NCBI RefSeq assembly: GCF_900108245.1
Contig: NZ_FNUY01000006.1
Coordinates: 1-64,000, forward strand
DNA length: 64,000 nucleotides
Direction: 5' to 3'
Source of the DNA: Allobosea lathyri
GTDB lineage: Bacteria; Pseudomonadota; Alphaproteobacteria; Rhizobiales; Beijerinckiaceae
The notes beneath the pieces are model-generated. The model had not been told where the DNA came from. It ran no database searches and was given only the letters and a program-made list of their open reading frames with translations. The translations under genes were made by a program, and so were the position numbers. Positions 34,593 to 44,984 of this stretch are shown piece after piece. How positions within the stretch are numbered: position 1 is the stretch's first letter; every line of letters starts with the position of its first letter.

Positions 34593-35486
34593 TCACCTGG
34601 ATTGCCAGGCGCCCTCCAACTCCGGCAGATCCGACCTCAACCAGGCGAGACGGGCGACGGCGCGGCCGGCGAGCGCCTGAACGCGCGCCAGCTCCCCTTC
34701 GTCGCGCAGGCTGTCGGCGGCGTCGAGGTACCGCTCGGCCAGAAGCTCGGCCAGGCTGACGGCGCTGGCCGGGAGTGCCGGCAGAAGCGAGCTGGCAGGC
34801 GTGCTGATCGGTGAACGATCAAGCTCCAGGGCGTGCCGTCTTGCCTCCTCGGCAAATGCCTTCAGGCGCGCGCGCCCGGCGTGTGGCGCTTCAACAGCGA
34901 GCGGATCGAGGAGATCGGCTAGCAGGCGCTCGAGAGAGGCGGCGTCCTGAACGGGCCCGGCATTGGCGGCGTCGCTGCCGGCCTCGGCCCGGGTGGCATG
35001 GAACGTGCGCCGACGCTCGCGTCGGAGGGTGGCGACATGGCCGAGTTCTTCATGCGCCATCGCTTCCGCTGCATGCTGAATCTCGGGCGAGCCCGCCTGC
35101 GCCGCGACGTAGCTCCAAAAGGCGAATGCACGTTCCTCGTTGCGTACTGCCATCGCCAGGGCGCGGTAGGCGGTCAGAAGCCAGGGATCCGTCGTCGAAG
35201 CACCCTCGTCATCGAAGGTGTCCGGCGCCCGCCACCGGATCAGCGCCGGATTGGGGGCCGCTCCCCGCAGCCGTTCCGACCAGTGCGCGACATTGGCAAG
35301 ATGCCCCTGCTCGTCGGTTGAAAGGCGCGTGAACACGTCCGCCAAGGCAGGGTTGCCCTGGTGGGCCATCCGCTCTGCTATTTCAGCATAGCGCACCGCC
35401 GCCTCGTGCTCCATCGCATGGGCGATCGCGAACAGCTCCTCCAGTGTCCTCACCGGAGCCGGCGGCTCGGTCTTCAAACGCGACAT
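34593..35486 (-). CDS. Ferritin-like/rubrerythrin-type protein
   Basis: A 297-residue soluble protein with a ferritin-like four-helix core. Helix pairs with metal-ligand glutamates are visible: EHEAAVRYAEIAERM (about residues 26-40), DEQGHLANVAHW (about 57-68), NEERAFAFWSYVA and AHEELGHVATLRRERRR (about 144-160), as in the rubrerythrin di-iron fold. The C-terminal half is helical and unassigned. GGAG precedes the ATG at 35486. A box at 35551-35564 about 70 bp upstream suggests anaerobic or NO control. Substrate unknown. Confidence 0.8.
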   Translation of the reverse strand: MSRLKTEPPAPVRTLEELFAIAHAMEHEAAVRYAEIAERMAHQGNPALADVFTRLSTDEQGHLANVAHWSERLRGAAPNPALIRWRAPDTFDDEGASTTDPWLLTAYRALAMAVRNEERAFAFWSYVAAQAGSPEIQHAAEAMAHEELGHVATLRRERRRTFHATRAEAGSDAANAGPVQDAASLERLLADLLDPLAVEAPHAGRARLKAFAEEARRHALELDRSPISTPASSLLPALPASAVSLAELLAERYLDAADSLRDEGELARVQALAGRAVARLAWLRSDLPELEGAWQSR

Positions 35487-35550
35487 CGCACTCTCCTGAA
35501 GCCAGCAGATCCGGCGTCGGGAGTTTGAGATCGAATCCGCAATCGCTGAT

Positions 35551-35564
35551 TTGCGGTAGATCAA
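35551..35564. promoter_or_regulatory. FNR/NnrR-type box between the ferritin-like gene and nosR
   Basis: TTGCG-GTAG-ATCAA combines an NnrR-type and an FNR-type half-site. It is centred about 72 bp upstream of the ferritin-like gene and about 170 bp upstream of nosR, so it fits the former better but may serve both. Confidence 0.65.
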
Positions 35565-35726
35565 CGTACGCCCGGATCGAAGCGCTTCTTATCCCATCTC
35601 GACCCGGTGGGCGCCGTCGTGCCGACTTGCAGGATTGACTTAGCTGCAGGGGAACCGGCCCGGCTTCACAGGGTTGGCACTGCTTTTTTCCGTTCAGGAA
35701 CATGCGTTCAGATAGGACGATCCCTG

Positions 35727-38078
35727 TTGGTTTACTCGCCGTCGCCTCGCAAGCTGCACCTCATCGCGTCCTCGCGGCTCCTGCGAGCTGCGATCCTCCT
35801 GGCCGCCACGTTCATGCTCACCCTCGCCGGGCAGGCCATGGCCGCCGGCCGCGTGCAAGAGTTCCTCTCAAAAGCCCAACCCGCCGAGTTCTTCGCTGAG
35901 GCGGACCGCTTCGGTCTCGCGCAGGGCGACCCGCCGCTGGTTCCTGCCTACAAGGGCGATCAGCTCCTCGGCTTCGTCTATCTGAATTCCGATTTCGCGA
36001 ATGCGACGGGCTATTCCGGGAAGCCGATCCACATGCTCATCGGCATCGACCCGCAGGGCGTCGTTCGCGGCCTGAAGCTGGTCGATCACAAGGAGCCGAT
36101 CGTCCTGATCGGCATTCCCGAGCGGCGCATCATCGAGGCGATGAACCGGCTCATCGGGAAAGACCTCGGAGCCGTCGCCGTCGGGGCAGAGCGCCCTCCG
36201 CAGGTCGACATCGTCAGCGGCGCCACCGTGACGGTGCTGGTCATGGGCGACAGCGTCGTGCGCTCTGCCGTTCGCCTGATCAAGAGCGGTCGGCTCGGCT
36301 CCGGCCGACAGCCGGGATCCGCTGCGGCGGCTCCGGCCGTGAAGACGGTCGATCTCGAGAGAAGTGAGCTGCGCGACTGGGAAACGCTTCTGGGCGACGG
36401 CTCGGTGCGTCGCCTCTCCCTCACCATCGGCGAGGTCAGCGAGGCCTTCGCGAAGGCCGGAAACCAGGCCGCTGCCGACAACCCCGAGCCGGGTGATGCG
36501 AACGATCCGTTCATCGACCTCTACCTGGCGCCCGTGAGCGTACCGACGATCGGACGCAGCCTTCTGGGGGACGCGGCCTTTGAGCAGCTGCGCGCTCGGC
36601 TGAAGCCGGGCCAGCAGGCGATCGTTGTCGCCGGGGACGGCGCCTATTCCTTCAAGGGCTCGGGGTACGTCCGCGGCGGCATCTTCGACCGCGTCGAGCT
36701 CGTCCAAGACGGGCAAAGCACCCGTTTCCGCGACCGAAATCACTCCCGTTTGGGTGCCATCTCAGCGGACGGAGCGCCGGATCTGCGCGAGATCGCCCTG
36801 TTCGTCGTGCCCGAGGAGTTCAAGCTCGACCTGGCCGAGCCGTGGCAGCTGCAGGTACTGGTCCAGCGCAGTACGGGTGCCCGCGACAAGGCCTTTCTGA
36901 ACTACGAGCTCGGCTACACGCTTCCCGATCGCTATTTGCGTATCGAGGCGCCCGCGGCTCGGCAGGCGCCCCTGGCCGCGGCACCTGGTGGCGAGCGCGT
37001 TCAGGATCGGAAACCAGCCGGAGAGGCTGACGCCGGCATCCTTGGCGGCGAACTGGACGAGCCGCTTTGGCAGAGGATCTGGAAGGGTGACACGGTCTCA
37101 ATCGGGATTGCGGCCTTCGCGATCTTAGTGCTGACGGGCATCTTTTTTTTCCAGGACGCATTGGTGCGACGGCCGACAATCTTCGTCTGGGTGCGTCGCG
37201 GCTACCTGACCTTCACGCTGGTGTGGCTCGGCTGGTACGCTAACGCGCAGCTCTCGGTGGTCAATGTCTTGACCTTCACCAACGCCTTGATCTCGGGTTT
37301 CAACTGGGAGTTCTTCCTCGCCGCGCCCCTGATCTTCATCCTCTGGGCTGCCATTGCCGTGGCGCTGCTGTTCTGGGGGCGCGGTCCCTTTTGCGGCTGG
37401 CTCTGCCCGTTCGGGGCGCTGCAGGAACTGATCAACAACATCGCCCAGTGGCTCAAGGTCCCCCAGATCAAAGTGCCATGGGGCCTCCATGAACGGCTCT
37501 GGCCGATCAAGTATATCATCTTCCTCGGCCTGTTTGGCCTGTCCCTTTATTCGGTTGCGCTTGCAGAGGTGCTCGCCGAGGTTGAGCCGTTCAAGACGGC
37601 CATTATCCTAAAATTCGTCCGCGACTGGCCCTTCGTGATCTATGCGCTGACGCTGCTCGCGGCTGGTTTGTTCATCGAGCGCTTCTTCTGTCGCTATCTC
37701 TGCCCGCTCGGAGCCGCTCTGGCGATCCCCGGCCGTATCCGCATGTTTGAGTGGTTGAAGCGCTGGCCCGAATGCGGATCACCCTGCCAGCGTTGCGCCA
37801 ACGAGTGCCCGGTGCAGGCGATCCACCCGGAGGGGCAGATCAACGTCAACGAGTGCATCTACTGCATGCATTGCCAGGAACTGTACCACGACGATCACCG
37901 CTGTCCGCACATGATCCAGGTTCGGCTGAAGCGCGAAAAGCGCGAGGCACTTTCGTCGCCTTCTATGCGCCAGATCAAGGAAGGCAGACCGGGCACCGCT
38001 ACACCGATCTTCACCCACATGGGGCAGCCGATTCGGGAAGCCGGTACGGCAGCCAACGCCCCGGCCACAGACACATGA
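35727..38078 (+). CDS. nosR: NosR, flavo-iron-sulfur membrane protein for N2O reduction
   Basis: Membrane protein that supplies electrons to, and supports expression or maturation of, NosZ. About 783 residues: signal, a periplasmic FMN-binding domain with the flavinylation motif SGATVTVL (about residues 165-172), several helices, and cytoplasmic cysteine motifs CGWLCPFG (about 556), CRYLCPLG (about 653) and a C-terminal ferredoxin-like set including CQRCANECP and CIYCMHC. TTG 35727 with AGGACGA upstream is the likely start; the frame opens at 35607. The stop overlaps an ATG ahead of nosZ. Confidence 0.95.
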   Translation: MVYSPSPRKLHLIASSRLLRAAILLAATFMLTLAGQAMAAGRVQEFLSKAQPAEFFAEADRFGLAQGDPPLVPAYKGDQLLGFVYLNSDFANATGYSGKPIHMLIGIDPQGVVRGLKLVDHKEPIVLIGIPERRIIEAMNRLIGKDLGAVAVGAERPPQVDIVSGATVTVLVMGDSVVRSAVRLIKSGRLGSGRQPGSAAAAPAVKTVDLERSELRDWETLLGDGSVRRLSLTIGEVSEAFAKAGNQAAADNPEPGDANDPFIDLYLAPVSVPTIGRSLLGDAAFEQLRARLKPGQQAIVVAGDGAYSFKGSGYVRGGIFDRVELVQDGQSTRFRDRNHSRLGAISADGAPDLREIALFVVPEEFKLDLAEPWQLQVLVQRSTGARDKAFLNYELGYTLPDRYLRIEAPAARQAPLAAAPGGERVQDRKPAGEADAGILGGELDEPLWQRIWKGDTVSIGIAAFAILVLTGIFFFQDALVRRPTIFVWVRRGYLTFTLVWLGWYANAQLSVVNVLTFTNALISGFNWEFFLAAPLIFILWAAIAVALLFWGRGPFCGWLCPFGALQELINNIAQWLKVPQIKVPWGLHERLWPIKYIIFLGLFGLSLYSVALAEVLAEVEPFKTAIILKFVRDWPFVIYALTLLAAGLFIERFFCRYLCPLGAALAIPGRIRMFEWLKRWPECGSPCQRCANECPVQAIHPEGQINVNECIYCMHCQELYHDDHRCPHMIQVRLKREKREALSSPSMRQIKEGRPGTATPIFTHMGQPIREAGTAANAPATDT

Positions 38079-38095
38079 GCAACGAGGAGAGTTCG

Positions 38096-40045
38096 ATGTC
38101 AGAGGAAAGCACAAGGAAGGGACTGAGTCGGCGCGATATGCTCGGAACAACCGCTGCAGTTGGTGCGGTTGGAGCCGCGGGCGTCGCCGGCGGGATCACG
38201 TTGTCGCAGACTGGCGCCATCACCTCCGCAGAGGCGCAGACTCGGCCCGCCGCTCAAGCGGCACGGCCTGCGGTTGCCAACAAATACGAAGTCAAACCCG
38301 GCGAACTCGACGAATACTACACGTTCTTCTCGAGCGGGCAGTGTGGCGAGATTCGCGTCGTCGGCTGCCCCTCCATGCGTGAGCTGATGCGGATCCCGGT
38401 CTTCAATCGCTGCAGCGCGACAGGCTGGGGCCAGACCAACGAAAGCCTCAAGATCCTCACCGAAGGCCTGACGCCCGAGAACCGCGAGTTCCTGAAGGAC
38501 AAGGGCGGCACCTACCTGAACGGCGACCTCCATCACCCGCATCTCTCCTTCACCGACGGCACCTATGACGGTCGCTACCTCTTCGCCAACGACAAGTTGA
38601 ACACGCGCGTCTGCCGCATCCGGCTCGACGTCATGAAATGCGACAAGATCCTCCAGCTTCCCAACCAGCACACGGTCCACGGCCTGCGGGTGCAGAAGTA
38701 TCCGAGGACGGGATACGTCTTCGCCAATGGCGAGGACGGTGTTCCCATGCCCAATGACGGCCTGACCATGGCGGACCCGAAGTCATATCGCTCCATCTTC
38801 ACCGCGGTCGACGGTGACAGCATGAAGGTGGCCTGGCAAATCATGGTCGACGGCAATCTCGACAACGTCGATGCGGACTACCAGGGCAAATACGCCTTCG
38901 CCACCTGCTACAATTCCGAGGGCGGCGTGACGTTGGCCGAGATGATGGCCAAGGAACAGGACTGGGTCGTCATCTTCAACCTCAAGCGCATCGAAGAGGC
39001 GGTGAAGAAGGGCGAGTTCAAGGAGATTGGCGGCGTGCCGGTGCTGGATGGTCGCGCCGGGTCGCCGCTCACGCGCTACGTACCGGTCGCCAACAGTCCG
39101 CATGGCATCAATACCGCGCCGGACGGGATCCACGTCGTCGCCAACGGCAAGCTCTCTCCCACCGCGACGGTGTTCGACGTCCGCAAGTTCGATGACTTGT
39201 TCGACGACAAGATCAAGCCGAGGGACGTCGTCGTGGCGGAGCCCGAACTGGGGCTGGGCCCTCTCCACACGGCCTATGATGGCAAAGGCAACGCCTACAC
39301 CACGCTGTTCCTCGACAGCCAGGTCGCCAAGTGGAACATCGATCTCGCCAAGCGCGCCTACAAGGGCGAGAAGGTCAATCCCGTCCTCCAGAAACTCGAC
39401 GTCCATTATCAGCCTGGGCACAATCACACCTCGATGGGCCAGACCAAAGAGGCGGACGGCAAGTGGCTGATCTCTCTTAACAAATTCTCGAAGGACCGGT
39501 TTCTCAACGTCGGCCCGCTCAAGCCCGAGAACGATCAGCTGATCGACATTTCGGGCGACCGGATGGTGATCGTGCACGACGGCCCGAGCTTCGCCGAGCC
39601 GCATGACGCCACGGTCGTCCACCGGTCCAAGATCAATCCCGTCAATAGCTGGAAGCGTGACGATGCCTTCTTCGCCGACGCCGTGCGCCAGGCCAAGGCC
39701 GACGGCGTCGACCTGATGGCGGATTCGAAGGTGGTCCGCGACGGCACCAAGGTGAGGGTCTACATGATTTCGTCGGCGCCAGCCTTCGGCCTCGACAGTT
39801 TCGAGGTCAAGCTGGGCGACGAGGTCACGGTCTACGTCACCAATATCGACGAGGTCGAAGACCTGACGCACGGCTTCGCCATCGTGAACTACGGCATCAG
39901 CATGGAAGTCGCCCCGCAAGCAACGGCGTCGGTGACGTTCAAAGCCGATAAGCCCGGCCTCTACTGGTACTATTGCACTTGGTTCTGCCATGCGATGCAC
40001 ATGGAAATGAAGGGCCGGATGTTCGTCGAGCCGCAAGCGAGCTGA
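38096..40045 (+). CDS. nosZ: NosZ, nitrous oxide reductase (clade I)
   Basis: Periplasmic multicopper enzyme that reduces N2O to N2. About 649 residues with a twin-arginine signal ([10 protein letters not shown]), which places it in clade I. CuZ histidines sit in [35 protein letters not shown] and EPHDAT. CuA ligands form [12 protein letters not shown] near the C-terminus. ATG 38096 follows GAGGAG with good spacing; an in-frame ATG at 38075 overlapping the nosR stop is the alternative. Confidence 0.98.
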   Translation: MSEESTRKGLSRRDMLGTTAAVGAVGAAGVAGGITLSQTGAITSAEAQTRPAAQAARPAVANKYEVKPGELDEYYTFFSSGQCGEIRVVGCPSMRELMRIPVFNRCSATGWGQTNESLKILTEGLTPENREFLKDKGGTYLNGDLHHPHLSFTDGTYDGRYLFANDKLNTRVCRIRLDVMKCDKILQLPNQHTVHGLRVQKYPRTGYVFANGEDGVPMPNDGLTMADPKSYRSIFTAVDGDSMKVAWQIMVDGNLDNVDADYQGKYAFATCYNSEGGVTLAEMMAKEQDWVVIFNLKRIEEAVKKGEFKEIGGVPVLDGRAGSPLTRYVPVANSPHGINTAPDGIHVVANGKLSPTATVFDVRKFDDLFDDKIKPRDVVVAEPELGLGPLHTAYDGKGNAYTTLFLDSQVAKWNIDLAKRAYKGEKVNPVLQKLDVHYQPGHNHTSMGQTKEADGKWLISLNKFSKDRFLNVGPLKPENDQLIDISGDRMVIVHDGPSFAEPHDATVVHRSKINPVNSWKRDDAFFADAVRQAKADGVDLMADSKVVRDGTKVRVYMISSAPAFGLDSFEVKLGDEVTVYVTNIDEVEDLTHGFAIVNYGISMEVAPQATASVTFKADKPGLYWYYCTWFCHAMHMEMKGRMFVEPQAS

Positions 40046-40047
40046 GC

Positions 40048-41445
40048 ATGCAGTTCGTCCGCACCATCGTGCGCCTGGGGCTGGCGGCATTATTTGCCGC
40101 CAGCCTCACCCTGCCTTGCCGCGCAGAACGGATTGTCGTTGCGCCGGGCAGCAAGGACCTTCAATCCGTCATCGACCGGGCGTCCGATGACGACGTCATC
40201 GTGCTGCAGAGCGGCGAACATCAGGCGCCCGTCCGGCTCGGCAGGACGCTCGTCCTGGAGGGCGAGCCGGGGGCACTCCTGAAGGGTGTCGGGCGGGGAA
40301 GCGTCGTCACGGTTTCGGCTCCGCGCGCCGTGGTGCGCGGCCTCACCATTCGCGGCTCTGGCACTGACGCGGAAAAACTGGACTCGGGCGTGTTCGTGGA
40401 GAAATCCGCAACCGGTGCGCTCGTCGAAGGGAACCGGATCGAGAGCAACCTCTACGGAATATACCTGCACGGAGCGGAGAGCTCGATCGCACGGGGCAAC
40501 ACGATCGTCGGCTTCAAGGAAGGTCGCGTCAACGAAGCCGGCAATGGTATCTCGGTTTGGAACGCGACGGGTGCCAAAGTGCTCGACAACGACGTCTCCT
40601 TCGGCCGCGACGGCATCTTCTCGATTGCCAGCAAGAACAACGTCTTCAGCGGCAACCGCTTCCGCGACCTGCGCTTCGCGGTCCACTACATGTACACAAA
40701 TGACAGTGAGATCAGCGATAACGTATCGACCGGGAACACGGTTGGGTTCGCGATCATGTACTCGCATCGGCTGAAGGTCAGCGGCAACGTCTCCGACGGC
40801 GACCGCGACCATGGCTTCCTCTTCAACTACGCAAACGGCTCGCACATCAGCGGGAACGCCGTGCTCGGCCGGCTGCAGTCGGCTGAGCGCTGGGCGACAT
40901 CGGGCATGCGCACGAATGAGGCGCGCGAACACGGCCTGCCGCTGGCCGGCGAGGTCGAACCGCTTGCCGCCGCCGGTGCCCGCAGCGGCCCGGGCAAATG
41001 CGTCTTCATCTACAACGCCAATCGGAACCGCTTCCGCGACAACTGGTTCGGGGGCTGCGAAATCGGGATTCATTTCACGGCAGGGTCGGAAGGCAACGAG
41101 ATCGCCGGCAATGCCTTCGTGAAGAACCAAAACCAGGTGAAATATGTCGGGACACGCTATCTCGACTGGTCGAAGGGTGGTCGCGGCAATTTCTGGAGCG
41201 ACAATCCCGCCTTCGACCTCAACGGTGACGGCCTTGGCGACAGCGCCTACCGGCCGAACGACCTGATGGACAAGGTGCTCTGGACCGCGCCCCAGGCGAA
41301 GGTGCTCGCCAATTCGCCCGCCGTGCAGGTGATCCGCTGGGCCCAGGCGCAGTTCCCGGCCCTGCTGCCCGGCGGGGTGGTCGATAGCCATCCGCTGATG
41401 GCGCAGCCGGCACGCCCGAAGCTCGCCCAGGGAGCTCGGCCATGA
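40048..41445 (+). CDS. nosD: NosD, periplasmic copper-centre maturation protein
   Basis: Parallel beta-helix protein that works with the NosFY transporter to assemble the CuZ centre. It has 465 residues with a signal peptide ending near CRA (residue 26). Repeated right-handed helix strands such as GNRIESNLYGIYLHG, GNTVGFAIMYSHRLKVSGN and GCEIGIHFTAGSEGNEIAGN are evident. It begins 2 bp after nosZ and overlaps nosF by ATGA. Confidence 0.95.
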   Translation: MQFVRTIVRLGLAALFAASLTLPCRAERIVVAPGSKDLQSVIDRASDDDVIVLQSGEHQAPVRLGRTLVLEGEPGALLKGVGRGSVVTVSAPRAVVRGLTIRGSGTDAEKLDSGVFVEKSATGALVEGNRIESNLYGIYLHGAESSIARGNTIVGFKEGRVNEAGNGISVWNATGAKVLDNDVSFGRDGIFSIASKNNVFSGNRFRDLRFAVHYMYTNDSEISDNVSTGNTVGFAIMYSHRLKVSGNVSDGDRDHGFLFNYANGSHISGNAVLGRLQSAERWATSGMRTNEAREHGLPLAGEVEPLAAAGARSGPGKCVFIYNANRNRFRDNWFGGCEIGIHFTAGSEGNEIAGNAFVKNQNQVKYVGTRYLDWSKGGRGNFWSDNPAFDLNGDGLGDSAYRPNDLMDKVLWTAPQAKVLANSPAVQVIRWAQAQFPALLPGGVVDSHPLMAQPARPKLAQGARP

Positions 41446-42362
41446 CCGGCACCGTCGAGATCCGCAACGTCTCAAAGCGCTTTGGCAAGCTCGAGGCTGT
41501 CCGCGACGTCTGCTTCGAACTGCCGGAAGGCGAGACGATCGCTCTTGTCGGCCATAACGGCGCCGGCAAGACCACGCTGCTGAAGCTCATGCTCGGCCTG
41601 ATCCGCCCATCGAGTGGGAGCATCAGGGTGCTGGGGGAAGATCCGGCGGCAGGCGAATTCGCTGCGCGCCGCCACCTCGGCTACCTGCCGGAGAACGTGT
41701 CGTTCAATTCGGCGCTGACCGGCAGCGAGACCCTCGCTTTCTACGCCCGCCTCAAGCGCGAAAGCAGCGCCGCCGTCGCGCCGCTGCTGGAGCGGGTCGG
41801 CCTCAGCCACGCCGCCGGTCGCCGGGTCGGCACCTATTCCAAGGGAATGCGACAGCGCCTGGGGCTGGCGCAGGCGCTGCTGGGCGAGCCGCGCATCTTG
41901 CTCCTCGACGAGCCGACCACAGGTCTCGATCCCGCGCTGCGCCAGAGCTTCTACGAGATTATCGAGGAGTTGCGGGGGCACGGCACAATGGTTTTGCTCT
42001 CCTCGCATGCCCTGACCGAACTGGAAGAGCGCGCCGGACGTGTGGTGATCATGAACCGGGGCGTCAAGGTCGCCGACGGCAGCCTTGATGAGCTACGCCA
42101 CATCGCCCGCCTGCCGACGCGCATCCGCCTGAAGGTCGCGGATTCGGGGCTGGCGGACGTTCCATGCTGGCTCGGCCCCCTCGGCGAATGGCGTCGCGTC
42201 AATGGGCGCGTGCTCGAGATCGACGCAAGTCCCGATCAGAAGATCGAGTTGCTGCGGCGCGCCACTGCCGTCGGCGCACCGGTCGAGGATGTCGATATCT
42301 CGCCGCCGACCCTCGACGAGCTTTACGCTCATTTTCTCCGTTCGCAGGAGGCTCTGCGATGA
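41442..42362 (+). CDS. nosF: NosF, ABC transporter ATPase
   Basis: Cytoplasmic ATPase that drives NosY in the sulfur or copper delivery step of NosZ maturation. It has 306 residues with Walker A GHNGAGKTT (about residues 33-41), signature YSKGMRQRLGLAQAL (about 128-142), Walker B RILLLDEPTTGLDP and the switch histidine in LSSHALTE. It overlaps both nosD and nosY by four bases, a tightly coupled operon. Confidence 0.95.
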   Translation: MTGTVEIRNVSKRFGKLEAVRDVCFELPEGETIALVGHNGAGKTTLLKLMLGLIRPSSGSIRVLGEDPAAGEFAARRHLGYLPENVSFNSALTGSETLAFYARLKRESSAAVAPLLERVGLSHAAGRRVGTYSKGMRQRLGLAQALLGEPRILLLDEPTTGLDPALRQSFYEIIEELRGHGTMVLLSSHALTELEERAGRVVIMNRGVKVADGSLDELRHIARLPTRIRLKVADSGLADVPCWLGPLGEWRRVNGRVLEIDASPDQKIELLRRATAVGAPVEDVDISPPTLDELYAHFLRSQEALR

Positions 42363-43189
42363 GGAACATCCTGATCGTTGCCCGCAAGGAGATCCAGGAG
42401 GGGCTCCGGAACCGCTGGGTTCTCGCCACGACCCTGCTACTAGCGGCTCTCGCCCTCACGCTCACATTCCTGGGAAGCGCGCCGACCGGAAATGTCGGCG
42501 TGCGGGCCCTCGACGTAGTGATCGTGAGCCTGTCCAGCCTCACCATCTTCCTGCTGCCCCTGATCGCCCTGCTGATCTCCCACGATGCCATCGTGGGAGA
42601 GATGGAGCGCGGCACCATGCTGCTGCTGCTGAGCTATCCGGTGGCGCGCTGGCAGGTTCTGCTCGGCAAATTCGCTGGGCATCTTGCGATCTTGGCCTTC
42701 GCGACCTTGGTCGGATACGGGGCCGCCGCGGGCGCGCTGGTCGCGACCGGAGCTGCCATCGACGCTCAGAGCTGGGCCGCCTTCGCCTTCATGATCGGCT
42801 CCTCGATACTGCTCGGGGCCGCGTTCATCGCTGTCGGGTACCTGGTCAGCGCTCTCGTCCGGGAGCGCGGTACGGCGGCCGGCATCGCCATCGGCATCTG
42901 GCTCATGTTCGTGCTGATCTACGACATGGCCCTGCTCGGCGTCCTGGTTCTGGATCAGGGACAAACGGTCTCGGGCGTGGCCCTGAACGCGCTGCTGCTG
43001 CTCAATCCCACCGATGCCTATCGGCTCTTCAATCTCACCGGATCCGGCAATGTCAGCGCCTTTTCGGGGATGGCCGGTGTTGCGCAAACATCCACTCTGA
43101 GTCCGCCGGTTCTCCTGGCTGCGCTCGTAGCTTGGGCACTTGTCCCGCTCATGCTCGCGGCGATCGCTTTCTCAAGGAGAGAACTATGA
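42359..43189 (+). CDS. nosY: NosY, ABC transporter permease
   Basis: Membrane partner of NosF. It has 276 residues, about six helices, and the ABC-2-type N-terminal pattern IARKEIQEGLRNRW... seen as VARKEIQEGLRNRW (about residues 6-19). The ATG overlaps the nosF stop and the end overlaps nosL. It probably moves a sulfur species or copper-loading signal to NosD in the periplasm. Confidence 0.93.
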   Translation: MRNILIVARKEIQEGLRNRWVLATTLLLAALALTLTFLGSAPTGNVGVRALDVVIVSLSSLTIFLLPLIALLISHDAIVGEMERGTMLLLLSYPVARWQVLLGKFAGHLAILAFATLVGYGAAAGALVATGAAIDAQSWAAFAFMIGSSILLGAAFIAVGYLVSALVRERGTAAGIAIGIWLMFVLIYDMALLGVLVLDQGQTVSGVALNALLLLNPTDAYRLFNLTGSGNVSAFSGMAGVAQTSTLSPPVLLAALVAWALVPLMLAAIAFSRREL

Positions 43190-43776
43190 GGATACTTGCC
43201 TTTGCCGCGATCTTATTCGCGGCCTTCGCTCTGACTGGCTGCAACGATCAGAAAGCCGCCGAAGCCCAGCCGCCGCCCCACGAGCTGACGCGGCAGGCAA
43301 TGGGCCACTATTGCGGGATGAATGTGCTGGAACATCCCGGGCCGAAGGGCCAGATCATCCTCGCGAGCCGGCTCCAGCCGGTCTGGTTCTCGTCGGCCCG
43401 CGACACGCTCTCCTTCACCATGCTGCCGGAGGAGGCAAAGGACATCCGGGCCATCTACGTCTCCGACATGGGCAAGGCGCCGAGCTGGGAAGAGCCGGGA
43501 TCGGCCAACTGGATCGATGCCCGAAAGGCCTCGTTCGTGATCGGGAGCCGGATGAAGGGCGGCATGGGGGCTGACGAAGCCGTGCCGTTCTCGGAGAGGG
43601 GCGCGGCGGAGAAATTTGCCTCGGAAAACGGCGGCCGCGTCGTGGCGTTTCCTGAGATGCCGAAGGATTATATCCTTGGCAGCGGTGCTGGGCCAGCAGA
43701 GCCGGACGATGGCGAAGGCGGCCGGGACAACGGACAGGCCGCGCCTGCTGTGTCGAAGGCCGGACATCTCGATTAG
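43186..43776 (+). CDS. nosL: NosL, copper-binding lipoprotein
   Basis: Outer-membrane or periplasm-facing lipoprotein that chaperones copper to apo-NosZ. The lipobox LTGC ends at Cys19, and the conserved CGMNVLEHPGPKGQI motif (from about residue 43) holds the copper-binding Cys-Met region. It has 196 residues with an acidic, disordered-looking tail. AAGGAGAG precedes the ATG. nosX follows 9 bp later. Confidence 0.94.
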   Translation: MRILAFAAILFAAFALTGCNDQKAAEAQPPPHELTRQAMGHYCGMNVLEHPGPKGQIILASRLQPVWFSSARDTLSFTMLPEEAKDIRAIYVSDMGKAPSWEEPGSANWIDARKASFVIGSRMKGGMGADEAVPFSERGAAEKFASENGGRVVAFPEMPKDYILGSGAGPAEPDDGEGGRDNGQAAPAVSKAGHLD

Positions 43777-43785
43777 GGGGCCGCG

Positions 43786-44784
43786 ATGTCTATTCCTCTC
43801 TCGCGCAGGCGCTTCATCGGGATCTCCGCCGCCGCGGCCGGGCTGGACCTCCTTCCGTTCGGCGGCAAGGCAGAGGCGCAGGCCCGGTTCGTGACCTGGC
43901 AGGGCCGGGTCATGGGCGCTGCCGCGACGCTGCAGATCCACCACCATGACGAGGCCGCTGCACGCCGGCTGATCGAGCGTTCCCTGGCGGAGGTGCGCCG
44001 GCTCGAACAGGTGTTCAGCCTCTACCGGGACGATTCGGCACTGTCGGTGCTCAATCGCCAGGGCATGCTCGTCGCGCCGCCGGCCGAGCTCGTGGCGCTT
44101 CTGGCGGATTGCCGCCGTTATTTCGAACTAACTGGTGGCGGCTTCGACCCAACGGTGCAGGCGCTGTGGACGCTCTTCCGGGATCACTTCTCCCGACCCG
44201 GCGCCGATCCACAGGGCCCGCCGGCACCGGCCCTGCGCGCCGCCCTTGCCCGTGTCGGCTTCGACCGGGTCGGCTTCAACGAGGACCGGATCGTTCTTCA
44301 CCGGTCCGGAATGGCCCTCACCCTGAACGGTATCGCCCAAGGCTTTGCGACCGACCGGGTCGTCACCCTTCTGCGCCGGGAAGGTATCGAGAGCAGCCTG
44401 GTGGACATGGGCGAGAGCCGAGCGCTCGGCGCGCGCCGAGACGGTACGCCTTGGCGGATCGGGGTTGCGGATCCGGACCAGCCCGACCGCTTGGGCACGA
44501 CGCTGGACGTGGTCGACCAGGCGGTCGCCACATCCGGGGCCTATGGCTTCCGCTTCGACCCTGCCGGACGCTTCAATCATTTGTTTGACCCGCGGACCGG
44601 CGCCTGCGCGCACCTGCACAGATCGGTGACCGTCACGACGCCGACCGCGACGACGGCCGACGCCTTGTCCACCGCCTTCAGCCTGATGGCGCCCGAGCGC
44701 ATCGAACAGGCGCTTCGCCGGCTCGGAGAGGGGCGGGCCGTCATCGTTTCAGCGTCGGGAGAGCGCCTGGAACTCCAGGCTTGA
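43786..44784 (+). CDS. nosX: NosX, ApbE-type FAD:protein FMN transferase
   Basis: Attaches FMN covalently to the threonine of NosR. It has 332 residues with a twin-arginine signal (LSRRRFIGIS, about residues 5-14) and the ApbE fold: VMGAAATLQIHHHDE, FDPTVQALW, GIAQGFATDRVVTLLR (about 186-201), and the metal-binding TPTATTADALSTAFSLM. It is the last intact gene of nosRZDFYLX and of the whole anaerobic region. Confidence 0.93.
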   Translation: MSIPLSRRRFIGISAAAAGLDLLPFGGKAEAQARFVTWQGRVMGAAATLQIHHHDEAAARRLIERSLAEVRRLEQVFSLYRDDSALSVLNRQGMLVAPPAELVALLADCRRYFELTGGGFDPTVQALWTLFRDHFSRPGADPQGPPAPALRAALARVGFDRVGFNEDRIVLHRSGMALTLNGIAQGFATDRVVTLLRREGIESSLVDMGESRALGARRDGTPWRIGVADPDQPDRLGTTLDVVDQAVATSGAYGFRFDPAGRFNHLFDPRTGACAHLHRSVTVTTPTATTADALSTAFSLMAPERIEQALRRLGEGRAVIVSASGERLELQA

Positions 44785-44984
44785 GCTGACTGCTTTCCCG
44801 CCCGCCGCAGGGCCAGCCATCTCGCCGCGGAAATCCCGTGCGTCAACCAGGCCGGAACAACCGGCCTCCGACGGATTGAGCTTCCGAACCCACCGACGAT
44901 CAACAAAAGCGCAGAGCCATCCTCGCAAGGTACGGCGTGCCGTCTTCGCCATCGCCGGAGCAATCGCGATGACATGTTCAATCA

